Shown piece after piece: positions 21,851 to 33,106 of a stretch of DNA of 64,000 nucleotides; the stretch's first letter is position 1; every line of letters begins with the position of its first letter. Both the position numbers and the translations under genes were made by a program. The stretch is from positions 1 through 64,000 of the forward strand of contig CAUYUJ010021058.1 of NCBI GenBank assembly GCA_963575745.1, read 5' to 3'. The notes beneath the pieces were generated by a model. The model was not told where the DNA came from. It worked only from the letters and a program-made list of their open reading frames with translations, and searched no databases. The stretch is from Prorocentrum cordatum (lineage: Eukaryota > Sar > Dinophyceae > Prorocentrales > Prorocentraceae).

Positions 21851-22289
21851 CATTCCGTAGGCCCCCTGCCCTTGGACCTTGTCCCTCGGCGTAAATACCC
21901 CCATCCTGGGTGGGCGTGAGGGCCTTGGGGAGGCAGTGCTCTTGGCTCACGGAGTGAGGGCTGCGGGAGGCACCCCATGGAGGGTGCCGTCGTTCGGTTG
22001 CCGATGACGGTGCGGCGCGGCGTGCGGCGCGGGAGACCGCAGATCGGTTGGTTCAGCGCTTGTCCGCGGAGCTGCTCTCGGTGCAAGGGCACCGGCGAGG
22101 GCGTCGAAGCCCCGACCGCCAGGGCTAGAGGCGCGCTTTGGAGCGACGCGGAGTGATTTGCGCGCTGGCGCGCGGATTTCGTGCCAGGTGCTGGACGCTG
22201 GGAGACACTGCCCTCGCCCAGGCAGGGCGGCATGCGGCGCAACTGCGGGTTCATCGTCTTCTCCTTGGCGGGCGCGGTGAAGGAGTTGG

Positions 22290-22600
22290 AGGGCCGACAT
22301 GCCGTTGGTGTCAGGTCTCCCCTGCGGGGTGCACCCCCGGCAGAGGACGGCCCCCGGCGGAGTCCTGATCGGCCGACGCGGAGGCGAGGAGGTAGACGAC
22401 GAGCTCGACAGGACCTCGCCGCCCCGCTGATCGATGACGACGGCGTCGACAGGGATGACGTGCAGGAGGGTGGAGAAGGGGCAGGCAGGCACATCCATTG
22501 GAAGAGGCACCAGGGGGCGGTGTCCCCGTCGAAGTCGATCTTAAGGCGGCGGGGGCAGCCTCGTGGACGGCCCTCGAGGGCGCCAACTGCACTCCTCGAA
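22290..22600 (-). pseudogene. Possible minus-strand gene fragment with frameshifts
   Basis: Three successive minus-strand pieces use strongly GC-ending codons, each in a different frame: PRRLKIDFDGDTAPWCLFQW, then MDVPACPFSTLLHVIPVDAVVI and DQRGGEVLSSSSST, then SNSFTAPAKEKTMNPQLRR. The composition and the sense of the peptides suggest a broken gene or closely spaced exons. I do not recognise the family. Flanks 21861-22289 and 22601-22729 are unassigned. Confidence 0.3.
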
Positions 22601-22729
22601 GCGCTATTCGGTGATGCGGCCGAGCCTCGGTAGCCGCTCCTTGTTCTGCTGCGCCTCCGCGCAGTTTGAGGTGCACTCGCGCGTGAGGAATGAGGCTTCG
22701 CTCGGGGCGCCAAGCGGGTACGAGGTTTC

Positions 22730-22858
22730 AAAAATAGTAAAAAAAAAATCGTATGGGACGATGTTTGAGTATTTTTGAGCGTTGTTGGTATATCTTTTGT
22801 CTATTTTGAATGTTTCGTCCAACATTCCTCCGTAGGGGGACACGCCCGACACAACGAT
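22730..22858. mobile_element. TIR element family D, partial copy
   Basis: AT-rich interior (TTTCAAAAATAG, TTTTTTTTAC in reverse) ending in TTCCTCCGTAGGGGGACACG and CCCGAC, which is the family D right end. The left inverted end is not found. Confidence 0.45.
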
Positions 22859-22859
22859 A

Positions 22860-25345
22860 GCGTTCGAAAGGCCAGGCTTCGCTACATCACGAATGCCTGC
22901 GCCGAGCCGGCTAAAGCCTTTGGGCTCTGCCGCGTGTTCCGTCCAGAGGTGGCTCTGAGCAGCACCGCCCGGTGCTGGGCGCCTCAGGTCTGCCACGGCG
23001 ATTGATCGCGGCCGACATGGTTGGCGCCGCCCTCGTGCGTTTGTGCTGAGCCTCGTTTGTGCCATGTGTCGATGGCACGGTCTGCCGTTGCGTGCGAGGC
23101 GCCGAGGGAAGCGGTTCGGGTTTGGCCAGCTGCTGAGGATAATCTCCACACTGTCTCTACAGCATTGGGTCATCATCATCATCGTCATCCCTCTCCTCAT
23201 CCCTCCTCCCTCCCTCCCTCCCTCACCCTTCTTCCTCCTGTGAAGGACCCGCGGGGATGGAGCTGGCGATGAAGGCGGGCGCTCCATGTGTCGGCTTTCG
23301 CGCCCGCGGATCTGTGCCCCCCCCCCCCATTGCAGTACAGTGGGGCTGGGGCACCGTGGAGAATGGAGGTAAAGGAGGGGGATGGAAGAGTGAAGGGCGG
23401 GGAGAAGGAGGGGAGAAGGTGGACAGACAAGCCAGGCGCGCTCGCACCTGATCTGGCATCATACCTGTCCCACCCATTCCTTCCCGTTGCGCTGTTTTTC
23501 TCAATCCGCCGACGCGTGTCATAGCGGGCCTGAAAGTCCGAAAAGAAACTTGCCGTGTTATGCGCAATCGGAATTGGGGAGCTGCGTACATTGAGGGGGG
23601 AGTGGCGGATCAGCAGGAGAATGGGCAGGAGGAACAGGAGGAGGATGAGGAGGCACGAGGACGAGGACGAGCAGCAGCAAAAGGAGCTGGGGTTGAAGGA
23701 ACGGGAGGATCAGGAGGACCAGGGGCAACCGGGGGAGGGGAAAGGAGGTGTGGCGACAACGATGGGGAAAGACTCGGGAGCAGAAGAGAGGCCCGCCTTG
23801 GGGGCGAGCGTGCCGTTCTGGCCAGCGGGAGCGAAGCGCCGATCCTGCATAGAGGCCCGCGCTGCAGCGGCGCCGCAGCACCATTTTGCAATCGGGGGGG
23901 GGATTAGGAGACACGTCTCCCCACCCCCCGGCCACTTCTCGGGGAATCTGTCGTGAATTGATCAGACACTCCCATTGGTTTGGTGGCGAGCCCCCGCGGG
24001 GAAACGCCGTTTTCGACACCCGCCCCGAACAGAGGAACTCGCCGGGGAATCTGGCGGCCTTGTGGATTAATGTTCGGACTTGCCCCCCCCCGCCGGGGAA
24101 ACAATTTCGGGGAATACACGAACTCCTTCCTCGCCTGCCAGGCCAGCGAGCTTGCGGAACGCATGGCGCCGGGCCGTGGTTATGTTTCCACATCGCCCAC
24201 CGCCAGTTTTTTCCTCCACAAATTCCATCTGCCAGCTCTGGTTTCACGAGGTGCTCTGAACAGTTCTGACGTGCACTGTACGCCGTGGGTCACAGGCTTC
24301 CCACGTTTTGGAATGTCTGCGAGTGTCCCCACCCGCCAGAAAACGGCCGGACTGCAGAAAAAACAGTTGTTGGAATCCTGCGCGCGAAAAGAGTGCGCGG
24401 AGGGAGGTGGGCTACTCCCCGGCCATCTTCGGAGGAGAACAGACAGCAGTGTTCGTGTTGAGTAACCGTGGGGAGAGGAGGGCAGGGGGAAGGAGGGCGG
24501 AAGCAAGGGGAGCGCCGAAGGGAGAAAGAGAGAGAGAGAGAGGAGAGAGGGGGAGAAGAGGGAGCGGAGGGGAAGCGAGGGGAGAAATGGGTGGAGCGAG
24601 GAGGGTAGCAAGGGGAGGGGCGGCAGCGCCAGAGAGGAGGAGCAGTGTGAGAGGAGATGGGTATATGGAGTTGAGGACTGGAGGTGTGAGGAGAAAATGG
24701 TGGAAGAAGGGGAGAGGAGAGTCGAGGAGGAGGGGGAGAAGGCGAATCACATCAGCAACAGCATTGAGAGGAAGAGAGGGAGTGGCGCGGGAAGAGGAAG
24801 AAGGAGCTGGAGGCGTGGAGTAAGGGACGCACGGCTCTGGGTGCAGACATGTCGTGACACGTTGGGTTATACTCTTTTTGGCCGGGTCTCTTCGTCGGAT
24901 CCCGTCTCCTGGTGTTATCCCCTCCCTTCTCCGTCTGACCACGTCCTCTTCCCACTCCCTCCGTCCCTCCCTCCCTCTCTCCCGTTTTCCTCTCCCTCCA
25001 GCATTCTCTCCTATCCCCCATCCTTCTCTTCAACTTCCTCCCGTTGACCGTCTCTTTTCGAAGCTATCCACCCAATCCGTCCTCACCCTCAATCACGAAG
25101 TCACAGTTGTCTTGAAAGGAAGGCTGAGCCTCCCCCGTTTTTGCAAGGCCCTTCAGGTATGAGGCGTGGAACGGGAGACGGTGGAGGGGGAGAGGGAGCA
25201 GGGGAGAGGAGGACGACGGGCTTGGTCTGAAGAAGGACATCTAATCTGTTAGCGGATTCGTTTGAAGTTTGCTCTCGAGCGTGCACAGCCGCGCGTGTTC
25301 CAAGGTCAGTGTTCGGCAGGCTAGCAAGCTACCCTCCAGCTTCTG
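22860..25345. other. Gene-poor stretch with simple repeats
   Basis: Contains (CATC)n and (CCTC)n at 23168-23226, purine-rich GGAGA sequence at 23370-23425, 23600-23740 and 24470-24800, and CT-rich sequence at 24920-25040. The segment 23930-24125 repeats GGGGAATCTG and GGGGAAACG motifs. No gene is supported in either strand. Confidence 0.5.
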
Positions 25346-25354
25346 CAAACAAGA

Positions 25355-25505
25355 AACTCATCAGCGCAGCCGGCAGCTGGCAGCGCAGTTGCCTCCTATG
25401 GAGGGCAGCGTTGTGTACAAGCGGGGCTGGACTATCGACGAGGCTCTCGAGCAGCACCAGTGCCTGATGAGGCCCCCGCTGTTCTCAACTCGTCGCCTCT
25501 GCTAA
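25355..25505 (+). CDS. Possible short exon
   Basis: GC-ending codons give QRSRQLAAQLPPMEGSVVYK, then RGWTIDEALEQHQCLMRPPL before a TAA at 25503-25505. CAG acceptor-like sites occur just upstream (CGCAG|CCGGCAGCTGGCAGCGCAG). The peptide has an amphipathic helix (TIDEALEQHQ). No family is recognised. Confidence 0.35.
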
Positions 25506-25924
25506 AATTTGCGAATGGTCCAGACATCCGACGTGATTGTTGCCACAACGTGACTCTTCACAGGTCTGGACCTCTTCCCAGGGATCGACTTTCCAACCCG
25601 AGCCGTTTTCTGATGGTCCCCGGGCCCAGTGGAGCCGAAACACCCAACATTTCTAATCGTGACTTTTGTTCACGACGAAAGGATGTCAGGGGGGGCGGCG
25701 GGAGCAGGCAGGGGACGGGCCTCTTTGGGTCCTCATCGGCGTCCTCTGGCCTGTAGTCCGGCGCAGCCCAGCGAAGCACAGATTCTTGGATATTCTTGGG
25801 CGAGCTTTTCGGAGGCAACGGTAGGGGGGGATAGGCACAGGGGGCGGGGGGGGGACGCATCGACCCCCAATCGCCCACTGCTCGCCGACAGGGTCTCGAT
25901 AGCCCCCACCTGCCCAGGAACGTT

Positions 25925-26290
25925 CGGACCCACTATTGGAGGCCCATCGCCGATCTATCGGCGACATATCGCCGATTCCAGGTGGATGTGTCCCCCCTTA
26001 TGCCAGTCCCCCCCCATGTCTTTGTCCCTCAGTCTTGGGGGGGGGGGGGGGGGATTTGCCCCGAGGCGCAGGGCAAGAGGAGGGGCCTGCCAGCCAGCCC
26101 CACGCAGCTCCTCAGCAGAGGGCCTGACGCGGCCCCATGCGGGGCGATGCAGGCATGGCTTCCGCCTTGGAGGGGCTGAGACATGGTATGGCATCGTCGA
26201 AGATCGAGAGGTCGAGGATCGAGGGTCGAAGATCGAGAGATCGAGGGTCGAGGCTCGAGGATCGAGGGTCGAAGGTCGGTCCTCGATCCT
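25925..26290. repeat. Palindromic GGCGA motifs and GATCGAGGGTCGA minisatellite
   Basis: 25945-25980 has CGCCGATCTATCGGCG-type palindromes related to family C cores. 26190-26285 is a degenerate 7/14-bp repeat of GATCGAG and GGTCGAA. 26291-26890 is unrecognised. Confidence 0.6.
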
Positions 26291-26896
26291 CCGACGAAGA
26301 GGCCGACGCGCCGCCGGCAGAGAGAGCCCGCTGCCGCGGGGCGTGCGCGGCTGCCTCTGCCGCCTGCCGCGGCTCTGGCCGCCTGGAGGGCTCCGATTAC
26401 GGGCTCTCATCCTTGGCGGAAGGCGGCGGAAGTAGAGCGGGGGCGGTGTCGCCGGCGGAAGGCAGACGGAAGCTGGCGGAAGTAGCAGATGCGCCTCCCA
26501 AGAGGTGCCGGCATCTCTGGATTCGGGGTTTCTGAGATCGGCCATACAGGCGGTTTGCCCATTTTCTTGAGATTGTGTTTGTGTTAGGGAGGGGGTGCAA
26601 ACGATGGGGGAGCGTCAAACGTGCCAGCGCAGACCCAGGGCGGAGTGGCCCTGAAGGAGTGGAAAGGTGCAACATCTGTGTTCCGAAGATGGGGTCCTGA
26701 GGGACGCGGCCCTCAGGATAATTAGGAAAGGGCTTCCAGGTCGAAGTTGCACTGCTCAAGGCCTCCTCGCCTCAGGGCCCTCTGTCTCGGGGCCCCACAA
26801 GCTCCGAGAAGAGCTGCGCTCGAGAAGCAGGCGACGAAGAGCTGAACGAGGGGGCGCGCCCGTGCAGGGCGGCGAGGATGCATCGTGGTATCCTCC

Positions 26897-27100
26897 CCCC
26901 TCCTCCTCCTCCTCCTCCTCCTCCTCCTCCCCCTCCTCCTCCTTCTCCTCCTCCTCCTCCTCCTTCTCCTCCACCTCCTCCCCCTCCTACTCCTCCTCCC
27001 CCTCCTCCTCCTCCTCTCCCTCCTCCTCACCCTCCTTCACCTCCTCCTCCTTCACCTCCTCCTCCTCCTCCTCCTCCTCCTCCTCCTCCTCCTCCTCAGC
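26897..27100. repeat. (TCC)n microsatellite
   Basis: TCC with CACC and CTCC interruptions. Confidence 0.93.
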
Positions 27101-27290
27101 CGAGGCAGCATGAGCTCCAGACCTCCATCGGCGAGAACCACGCCGCGGTGAGGCGGGCTCAGGCGGAGTTCGCGCAGCTCTCCGCCATGGAGTCGGCGGC
27201 CGAGCTCCGGAGGGCGCTGGCGGGGATGACCTCCCTGTCCGACGAGGACGGGGCGCGGCCTCCCTTGTCCGCTGGGGGCCCATCTTTTCC
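27101..27290 (+). CDS. Possible exon with a helical, coiled-coil-like peptide
   Basis: Immediately after the (TCC)n tract, frame 1 reads PRQHELQTSIGENHAAVRRA, then QAEFAQLSAMESAAELRRAL and AGMTSLSDEDGARPPLS with nearly all codons ending in G or C. Heptad-like Leu/Ala spacing suggests a coiled coil. In the same frame the microsatellite would encode poly-Pro. Exon borders and partners are unknown. Confidence 0.4.
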
Positions 27291-27710
27291 AAGCCCTCTC
27301 AGCAGGATGAGCGGGTCGAGGGAGAAACATCGACACGGACACAATTGTTCGGAGTTGCGAGGGTTTGTGTATATGCAGCTTGTTCTTCCTCCAGCGGAAG
27401 GGGCAGGAGGAGAAGGAGCACGGGAATGGGGGGAAAGGAGAATGACGGATTGGAAGAGGAAGAGGGAAGGCAAGAGGAGCAGGAGTAGGTGAACAAAAAG
27501 TATGGCTCTCTCACACACACACACAAACACACACTTCTTCCCAGCAGGCTCGTCCAACTCAGCGAAGGCGTCAGCCATTAGCGTTCAAGTTATTATCACC
27601 GAACGTGTGTCGATGGCGCATACATTTCCAGCGTGGGCGTATATATTTGGTGTGAACCATGAGGTGCAAGTTGCGTAGCGCAAGCCATGCGGAATAAGGT
27701 CTGTGGCGTC

Positions 27711-28047
27711 CACGAGGAGGAGGAGGAGGAGGAGGAGGAGGGGGAGGAGGAGGAGGAGAGGGGGGGGGGAGAGGAGGAGGAGGAGAGAGGAGGAAGGAGA
27801 GGAGGAGGAGGAGGAGGAGGAGGAGGAGGAGGAGGAGGAGGAGGAGGAGGAGGAGGAGGAGGAGGAGAGGAGGAGGAGGAGAGGAGGAGGAGGAGGAGGA
27901 GGAGGAGGAGGAGAGGAGGAGGAGGAGGAGGAGGAGGAGGGGGAGGAGGAGGAGGAGGAGGAGGAGGAGGAGGAGGAGGAGGAGGAGTGGAGGAGGAGGA
28001 GGAAGGAGGAGGAGGAGGAGAGGAGGAGGAGGAGGAGGAGGAGGCCC
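27711..28047. repeat. (GAG)n microsatellite
   Basis: About 335 bp of GAG/GGA with short G runs. 27291-27710 before it has a short (CA)n at 27511-27531 and is otherwise unrecognised. Confidence 0.95.
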
Positions 28048-28310
28048 ACGAGGCGCCCACGGCCGCCCCCCGGGCAGAAAAGTCGCAACGCCCGCAGGCG
28101 ACACCTCTCCACACGCAGCCAGCGCGCGCGGCGCCCACGGGGCGCCCACGGGCCGCCGCCCGCGGGGCGAAGCCTCGCCACGCCCGCGGGGGCGAAGCCT
28201 CGCCACGCCCAGCCAGCGCACAAGCAGCCCACGAGGCGCCCACGGCCGCCCGCACGGCGAAGCCTCTCCACGCCCAGCCAGTGCACGGGGCGCCCACGTG
28301 GCGCCAAATA
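28048..28310 (+). repeat. GC-rich minisatellite family G, array 1
   Basis: Degenerate units with GCGAAGCCTCGCCACGCCC, AGCCAGCGCAC and GAGGCGCCCACGG. Related units form the array at 29419-29640 and, inverted, a single piece at 35525-35600. 28410-28635 carries weak AGTAAGG/GGATCC repeats. Confidence 0.7.
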
Positions 28311-29040
28311 TTCGCAAGGATGCTTCTCAAACCAAAAAACAGAAAGATCAAGGCATCCGTGAAAAGGATCCCGCTCAGCGGGGGGCGATCTGCTTGCGGA
28401 TGTCGTTTGCACGCGGTCGTCAGGAAGGGGCCTTTCTTCACGGGATCCTCAGTAAGGGCCCAGTCAGTGAGGAGCCTTCTAGTGAGGATAGTTCAATAAG
28501 GATTCGTTATCGTAGTGGGATGCAAGTATCATGGGATCCTTACGAAGGATGTGTTTAATTAGGCTTCCTTAGTGGTGCTACCTTTAGAAGGCCCCACTCG
28601 GTAAGGGTCCCTGTCGTAAGGACTCTAGGGTTATTCGGGAGAGCTTGTGGAAGTGCTTGGCTTTGCACTCAGCTTCCCAGTCGCCGCCGTCGCCGTAGTC
28701 GTCGTCGTGGTCGTCCTTGGGGGGGAGGGGGGGGCAAAATGCTTCCCCCTTTCCCCCGAACCGCCAAGTAGCACTGCACTGGGACCGTGGTCACGCCAGA
28801 GGCCTTTACCGAAAAAACGAATCCGAGACGACCGCCCGGCGAACTCCTGGGGTCGCCGCATCCGCCCAGCACGAGAGGCAGGGACGGAGAGAGGCGGAGA
28901 GAGAGAGGGGAAGAGAGAGAGAGAGAGAGGAAGAGGGGGAAAGAGAGAGAGGGAGAGGGAGAGAGAGCGCGAAGCGGAGAGAAGGGAAGGACAATGAAAT
29001 TACGATTTTTGGATGGGGGCGATTCGACCCCGAGACCGCG

Positions 29041-29418
29041 CAGGTTATGCGGTGCAAGCTGTGTGGTGCAAGTTATGTGGTGTTAGATATGTCGTGTCGG
29101 TGTAAGCTACGGTGTGAAAGAACAGTGCGTAAGTTATGTGGTGTAGGCTACGCGGCAAAATAAATATTATGCGGCGTGCGTGTGATACGCTATGGTGTGC
29201 CATGTGTTTGGTGCAGGACGTGTGGAACAACTATGTCGTACAAGCTATGTCGTGCGGGTGAAAGCTACTCAATGCAATATAGGTCGTGTAAGGTACGTGG
29301 TGCAAGCTATGCGGTGTAATATATGTGCTGTAAGCTGCGTGGGATAAGTGATGTGGTGCATGCTGTGCAGAGCAAGCTATGCTGTACAGGCTGCGTGGTG
29401 CGATACACGCGGTGCAAG
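29041..29418 (+). repeat. About 15-bp minisatellite TATGTGGTGCAAGC
   Basis: Degenerate units of TATG(T/C)GGTG(C/T)AAGC run for about 380 bp. 28636-29040 before it is unassigned, with an AGAG-rich tract at 28880-28990. Confidence 0.8.
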
Positions 29419-29640
29419 CCAGACGAAACCTCGGCCGACCCGCCCAGCGCACGAGGCGCCCGCGAGGCGCCCGCGGGCGGGCGCCAGGCGAAACCTCGGC
29501 CGACCCGCCCAGCGCGCGAGGCGCCCGCGAGGCGCCCGCGGGCGGGCGCCAGGGAAAGAACCTCGGTCGACCCGCCCAGCGCACGAGGAGCCCACGGGGC
29601 TCCCGCTGGGCCGGCACCGGGCGACACCTCGGCGGACCCA
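29419..29640 (+). repeat. About 66-bp tandem repeat, family G array 2
   Basis: Three units beginning with GAAACCTCGGCCGACCCGCC (starts near 29421, 29488, 29556) and a fourth partial one. Each contains GCGCCCGCGAGGCGCCCGCG, itself palindromic. Confidence 0.88.
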
Positions 29641-29649
29641 TCCACTGAC

Positions 29650-29818
29650 TTGGGTCACATCGGGCACGTCTCTTTCTACCGGAGGAATATGCAACAAAGA
29701 TAGTCGAAGAATCAGACGGGCACGATTGACCGACTAGTTTTCACTATCTTTGCACACTTCCCAACTCTGTTCCATTCTTCTTCCAACATGCGCCTGTAGG
29801 AGGACGTGCCCGACTTGA
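29650..29818. mobile_element. TIR element family D, copy at 29.7 kb
   Basis: Left end ATCGGGCACGTCTCTTTCTA, right end CCTGTAGGAGGACGTGCCCG then ACTTG. The inverted ends match the better-preserved copy at 38775. The interior is AT-richer than its surroundings. Confidence 0.6.
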
Positions 29819-30011
29819 GATTTGGGTAGCCGTAGAGATTATAAAAAAAGAGAAAAGAAAGCAAAGAACACAAAAGGCCGCAACCGCTGCTTGGAATATA
29901 TTTGTGTATATATGTCTCCTCTATGCTTTCACCCGCCGATTCCGTAGCTGTCCAGGCTCTAGCAAGCGCGTGCAGTCTCCCGTTCCTGGAGACCACCCCC
30001 GCATCGAGCCT

Positions 30012-31903
30012 ATGTCGCAAGCTGTGCCGCGATGGGGCTTCCTCACCGTGGTGGACACTGTGTCGAACCAGCCAGGGCGGGAGATGGCCGCACTGCTATT
30101 GGCGATGGACGAGCACGAGGGCCAGTACGTGGTCCCAGCCGACGTCTTCAATCCCGCCTTCGTGGTGGGGGCTGCGGAGGTCGCCGGAGCCGACGACAAT
30201 GGGGATCCGGTGGGCGACGAGATCATCGCGATCGCGTACATCGTGCTGCCCCACTCCCTCGCCACGTTCAGCTCGGAGATGCAGACCGGCGATGCCGCGC
30301 CTTTCGGCGAGGCGGGCCTCTGGCCCGACGAATCGTCGGTATGGATGGCGGCCCCTTTTGGGTTCCATCCGCCGGGCCACGGGGACTTCGACGAGGGCGC
30401 GCGCCTCTTGGCGGAGGGCCGCGAGGCAGAGGAGGAAGAGGAGGCAGGCGAGGAGCAGTTGCGTGGAGGAGAGGAGGGGGTCAACCCGTTCGCCGTAGGT
30501 TCGGGGCTGTTCGCTGGCGCTGCGCCGCCGTCGTTGGGACCACCTGCCCTTGCCGCCAGCGCCATCACAGCTGGCGCAATTGGTGGGCAGCCCCCTGGCT
30601 TGGCAGGAGCCGGCCGCGGTGCCAAGGCCAAACAGCCCAGGCCGACCGCTGCTTCCAACGCCGCCGACATCGCGAGCCTCAGGGGCCAAGTGGAGGGCGT
30701 CCTGGAGCAGCAGGGCGCTCTCGTCGACAGCCTTGCAAGGATCGAGAGGGCCCTCGGTGCCGGGCGAGGCGCTGGGCCACCTCCACCTGCCCAGAATCCA
30801 GGAGGCTTCCGGTCCGCCATTTCCGCGGTGGCCTCGGGCGGCTTGCAATCCCTGTTCGGCCGCAGCCGCTCGGGCTCTCCTGGCCTTCCCGGGGACGGGC
30901 GCGCCATCCAGCCGCCCGGCGGTTCCACGGCGTGTGGGGCGGTGCCGAAAGGACCGGCAGCAGCGCCAGGCCTTCCGCCTGCTGCACGCTGCGCCGGAGG
31001 ACGCGGCCTCTTCGCGAACTCGCCCCCGGCGCCGCAGGGAGCACTAGGCGCGGCGCGTGCACTGGCTGGAGCAGCGCCGGCGCGGGCCACGCCTATCGCC
31101 GGAGGAGGCGTCGGAGGATTGCCTTCGACGCCGCTGCCCAGTGCAATGCTACACTCTCCACCGCCCAAGGCGGCTCCGCCGACGGCGAGCCCAGGGAGGG
31201 CACCGGGTCTTCCGAGGACCGCACTAGGGATGAGCAATTTGGACGGGCAGAGCGCAATCGTCGAAGCTCTGCAGGCGCTGGCTGCCCAGAGCCAGGCCAC
31301 GACGTCCTTGCTCGCGCGCCAGGGCGCCACAGCAGGGGACCCCCTGCAGACGCTGATGGCCGGATCCGAGGAAGCGGGAGGAAGCGCCAAGCTTCCTGGA
31401 GCAAAGGGGGCGGCGGCAATGGAGTTGTTCAGGAGGCAGCTCGAGAGCAACCCGGCGACTTTCACCAGCACCGTGAGGGCCAATGCGAGGCGCGCATTGG
31501 CTGCGGACGCGGGCGAGTCCGACATGCGGGCCAATTCAATGCGTGTCTTCTTCGAGAGGCACGGGGTGTCGCATACCTTGCGTACGGCCTGGCGACCGCG
31601 GCAAACCAGATGCAGGCCCAGCTATGGGAGCGCGCCGAGGCCACCTTGATGCTCCTGCTCTGCGCAGTCGAGCAGGCCTCGCTCGACCAGGGCCGCTGGT
31701 CGATGGCATGGCTGCTGACGCACCTCCCAGAGCCCCCCTGGAACGCCTTCGGTCAGATCCCAGCGCAGGACCCACTGCGCCCGTTCGGCCGGCTGTCCTG
31801 TCCGAGCTGGACCGCGGCAGCGATGGTTTTCGTCAAGGACGCCGCTGCACTCAGCGAGCTCCGCCGCCGCGGAGCCGGAGGAGCAGGAGGAGGAGGAGGA
31901 TGA
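30012..31903 (+). pseudogene. Gag-like ORF of retroelement 2, one frameshift
   Basis: First in-frame ATG is 30012 (MSQAVPRWGFLTVVDTV). The N-terminal part contains GQYVVPADVFNP; a Glu-rich stretch (about 30430-30480) and a long Ala/Gly/Pro linker follow, with a short coiled-coil-like piece (ADIASLRGQVEGVLEQQGAL) at about 30665-30725. The C-terminal helical domain begins in frame 3 (AAMELFRRQLESNPATF) and continues after a shift near 31585 in frame 2 (ATAANQMQAQLWERAEATL, CAVEQASLDQGRWSMAWLL, LPEPPWNAF, WTAAAMVFVKD). That block is the most conserved gag-like domain I know from dinoflagellate retroelements and probably mediates assembly. Confidence 0.65.
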
Positions 31904-33084
31904 GGGGCGGCAGCAGGAGGCCAGGAAGGAGACGAGGCCAGCGGGCGCCCGAAAGGCCCGAAGGGAGGCAAATGAGAAACCGCTGCCGCGGGCAGCGGGC
32001 GAGCGCAGGCCTGAGGCAGGAGGCCTGCAATGCACCAGAATTCATGAGCGTGCTGGGCACCACAGGCGACGACCAGGAGTCGTGGCAGCATCGCTTGGAC
32101 GAGTGGTGTTGTTCGCTCCCAGCCTGCCTGCTCAGCTCGCGCTCGGCACTCGGAGCGTGGTTGGCCTCTACCGGGGCCGCCAAGCACTGGGGCAGTTTTG
32201 GACTTGAACATCGTCAGGGACATGGCGACCATGACGCCCCAAGGACGGACCAGCGTCATGACTCCAGCTCCAGCCCCTGGCCGCGCCCGCCTCCGCACTC
32301 TTGGAGGCCGGCCGCGGCTCCCCGCTCTCGACGCCGCCGACAGCGGCAGCGTCGCCGCCGCGCCGTCGACCTGATGGTCAACTGCATCGTGGGGATGCTT
32401 TCGCAGTTGGCGCTGCGAGGTCGCAGGGTGGCCCCACCCAGCGCTAGGAGCGGACAGGCCCTCAGCTACGTGCAGACATGGATCGTAGCCGAGCTGAGGA
32501 GGAAGGTGGAGCTGAGCCGCCGCCCGCCCATCTCAATGGGCGGCCGCGGGACGGCTAAGCTGGAGGCGATGGCCGAGTACGCGGCCAGGATCTTGCGAGC
32601 GCAGCCGGGGGACGAGCTTTCTGCGCCCGCGAAGCTTGTAGGAGGAGATTTCGTCGCCTCGCGCGCGGAGTTCCTGAGCGTGGACGCCGATTACAACCCA
32701 GTGCAGGATCTGGGCGTGCTCGAGGCCGCATGCTTCCTCGACCCGTCGTTGCTGGAGGTGGTGGATCCCCCTGCGGCGGCGGCTGCGGCGCCACGAGCCC
32801 GGCAGCGAGGGAGGAGGAGAGAGATCGTCGCATTCCTCCGCAAGCTGGACCGCGCAGGACGCTTGTATTTGGCTGCTCCAGACGAGGCGCCAGCGCCGCA
32901 ACGCATGCAGCTCATCAGCGTATACAAGGATGAGGCTAGGGATCGGACCGTCTGGGACCGACGGGCACGCAATTCCCTCGAAGCTCACCTGAAGGGGGGG
33001 GCAGCGCCGGGTGAGGCTCTGGATCGCGTAGGTACCCGGTGGCACGTTCAGCCGGGCTTCGAGGCCCCCTTGCCGCAGCGCTAG
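31904..33084 (+). pseudogene. RT N-terminal region of retroelement 2
   Basis: Frame 1. After a low-complexity Arg/Ala-rich stretch, the conserved RT entry segment is EIVAFLRKLDRAGRLYLAA (about 32822-32880), then QLISVYKDEARDRTVWDRRA and RNSLEAHLKG (about 32908-32995), which corresponds to the finger motifs that bind template and dNTP (normally DxRxxN). The frame ends in TAG at 33082-33084. The palm motifs A, B and C should follow but are not found before the RNase H domain. Confidence 0.6.
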
Positions 33085-33106
33085 ACACCCATGGGGCCGG
33101 CGCCCC

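Noticed and set aside
21191-21904. Long poly-Met/Asp and poly-Ile frames
   Set aside because: Translations of the (CAT)n microsatellite on either strand.
23871-23892. CCGCAGCACCATTTTGC as a further relic spliced leader
   Set aside because: Needs a two-base insertion and loses the GGCTCAAG end; no gene start follows.
10011-29640. CRISPR-like regular repeats (73-, 83- and 66-bp units, 20-bp phased palindromes)
   Set aside because: Units are tandem without unique spacers of constant length, no cas-like gene is present, and the genome is eukaryotic.
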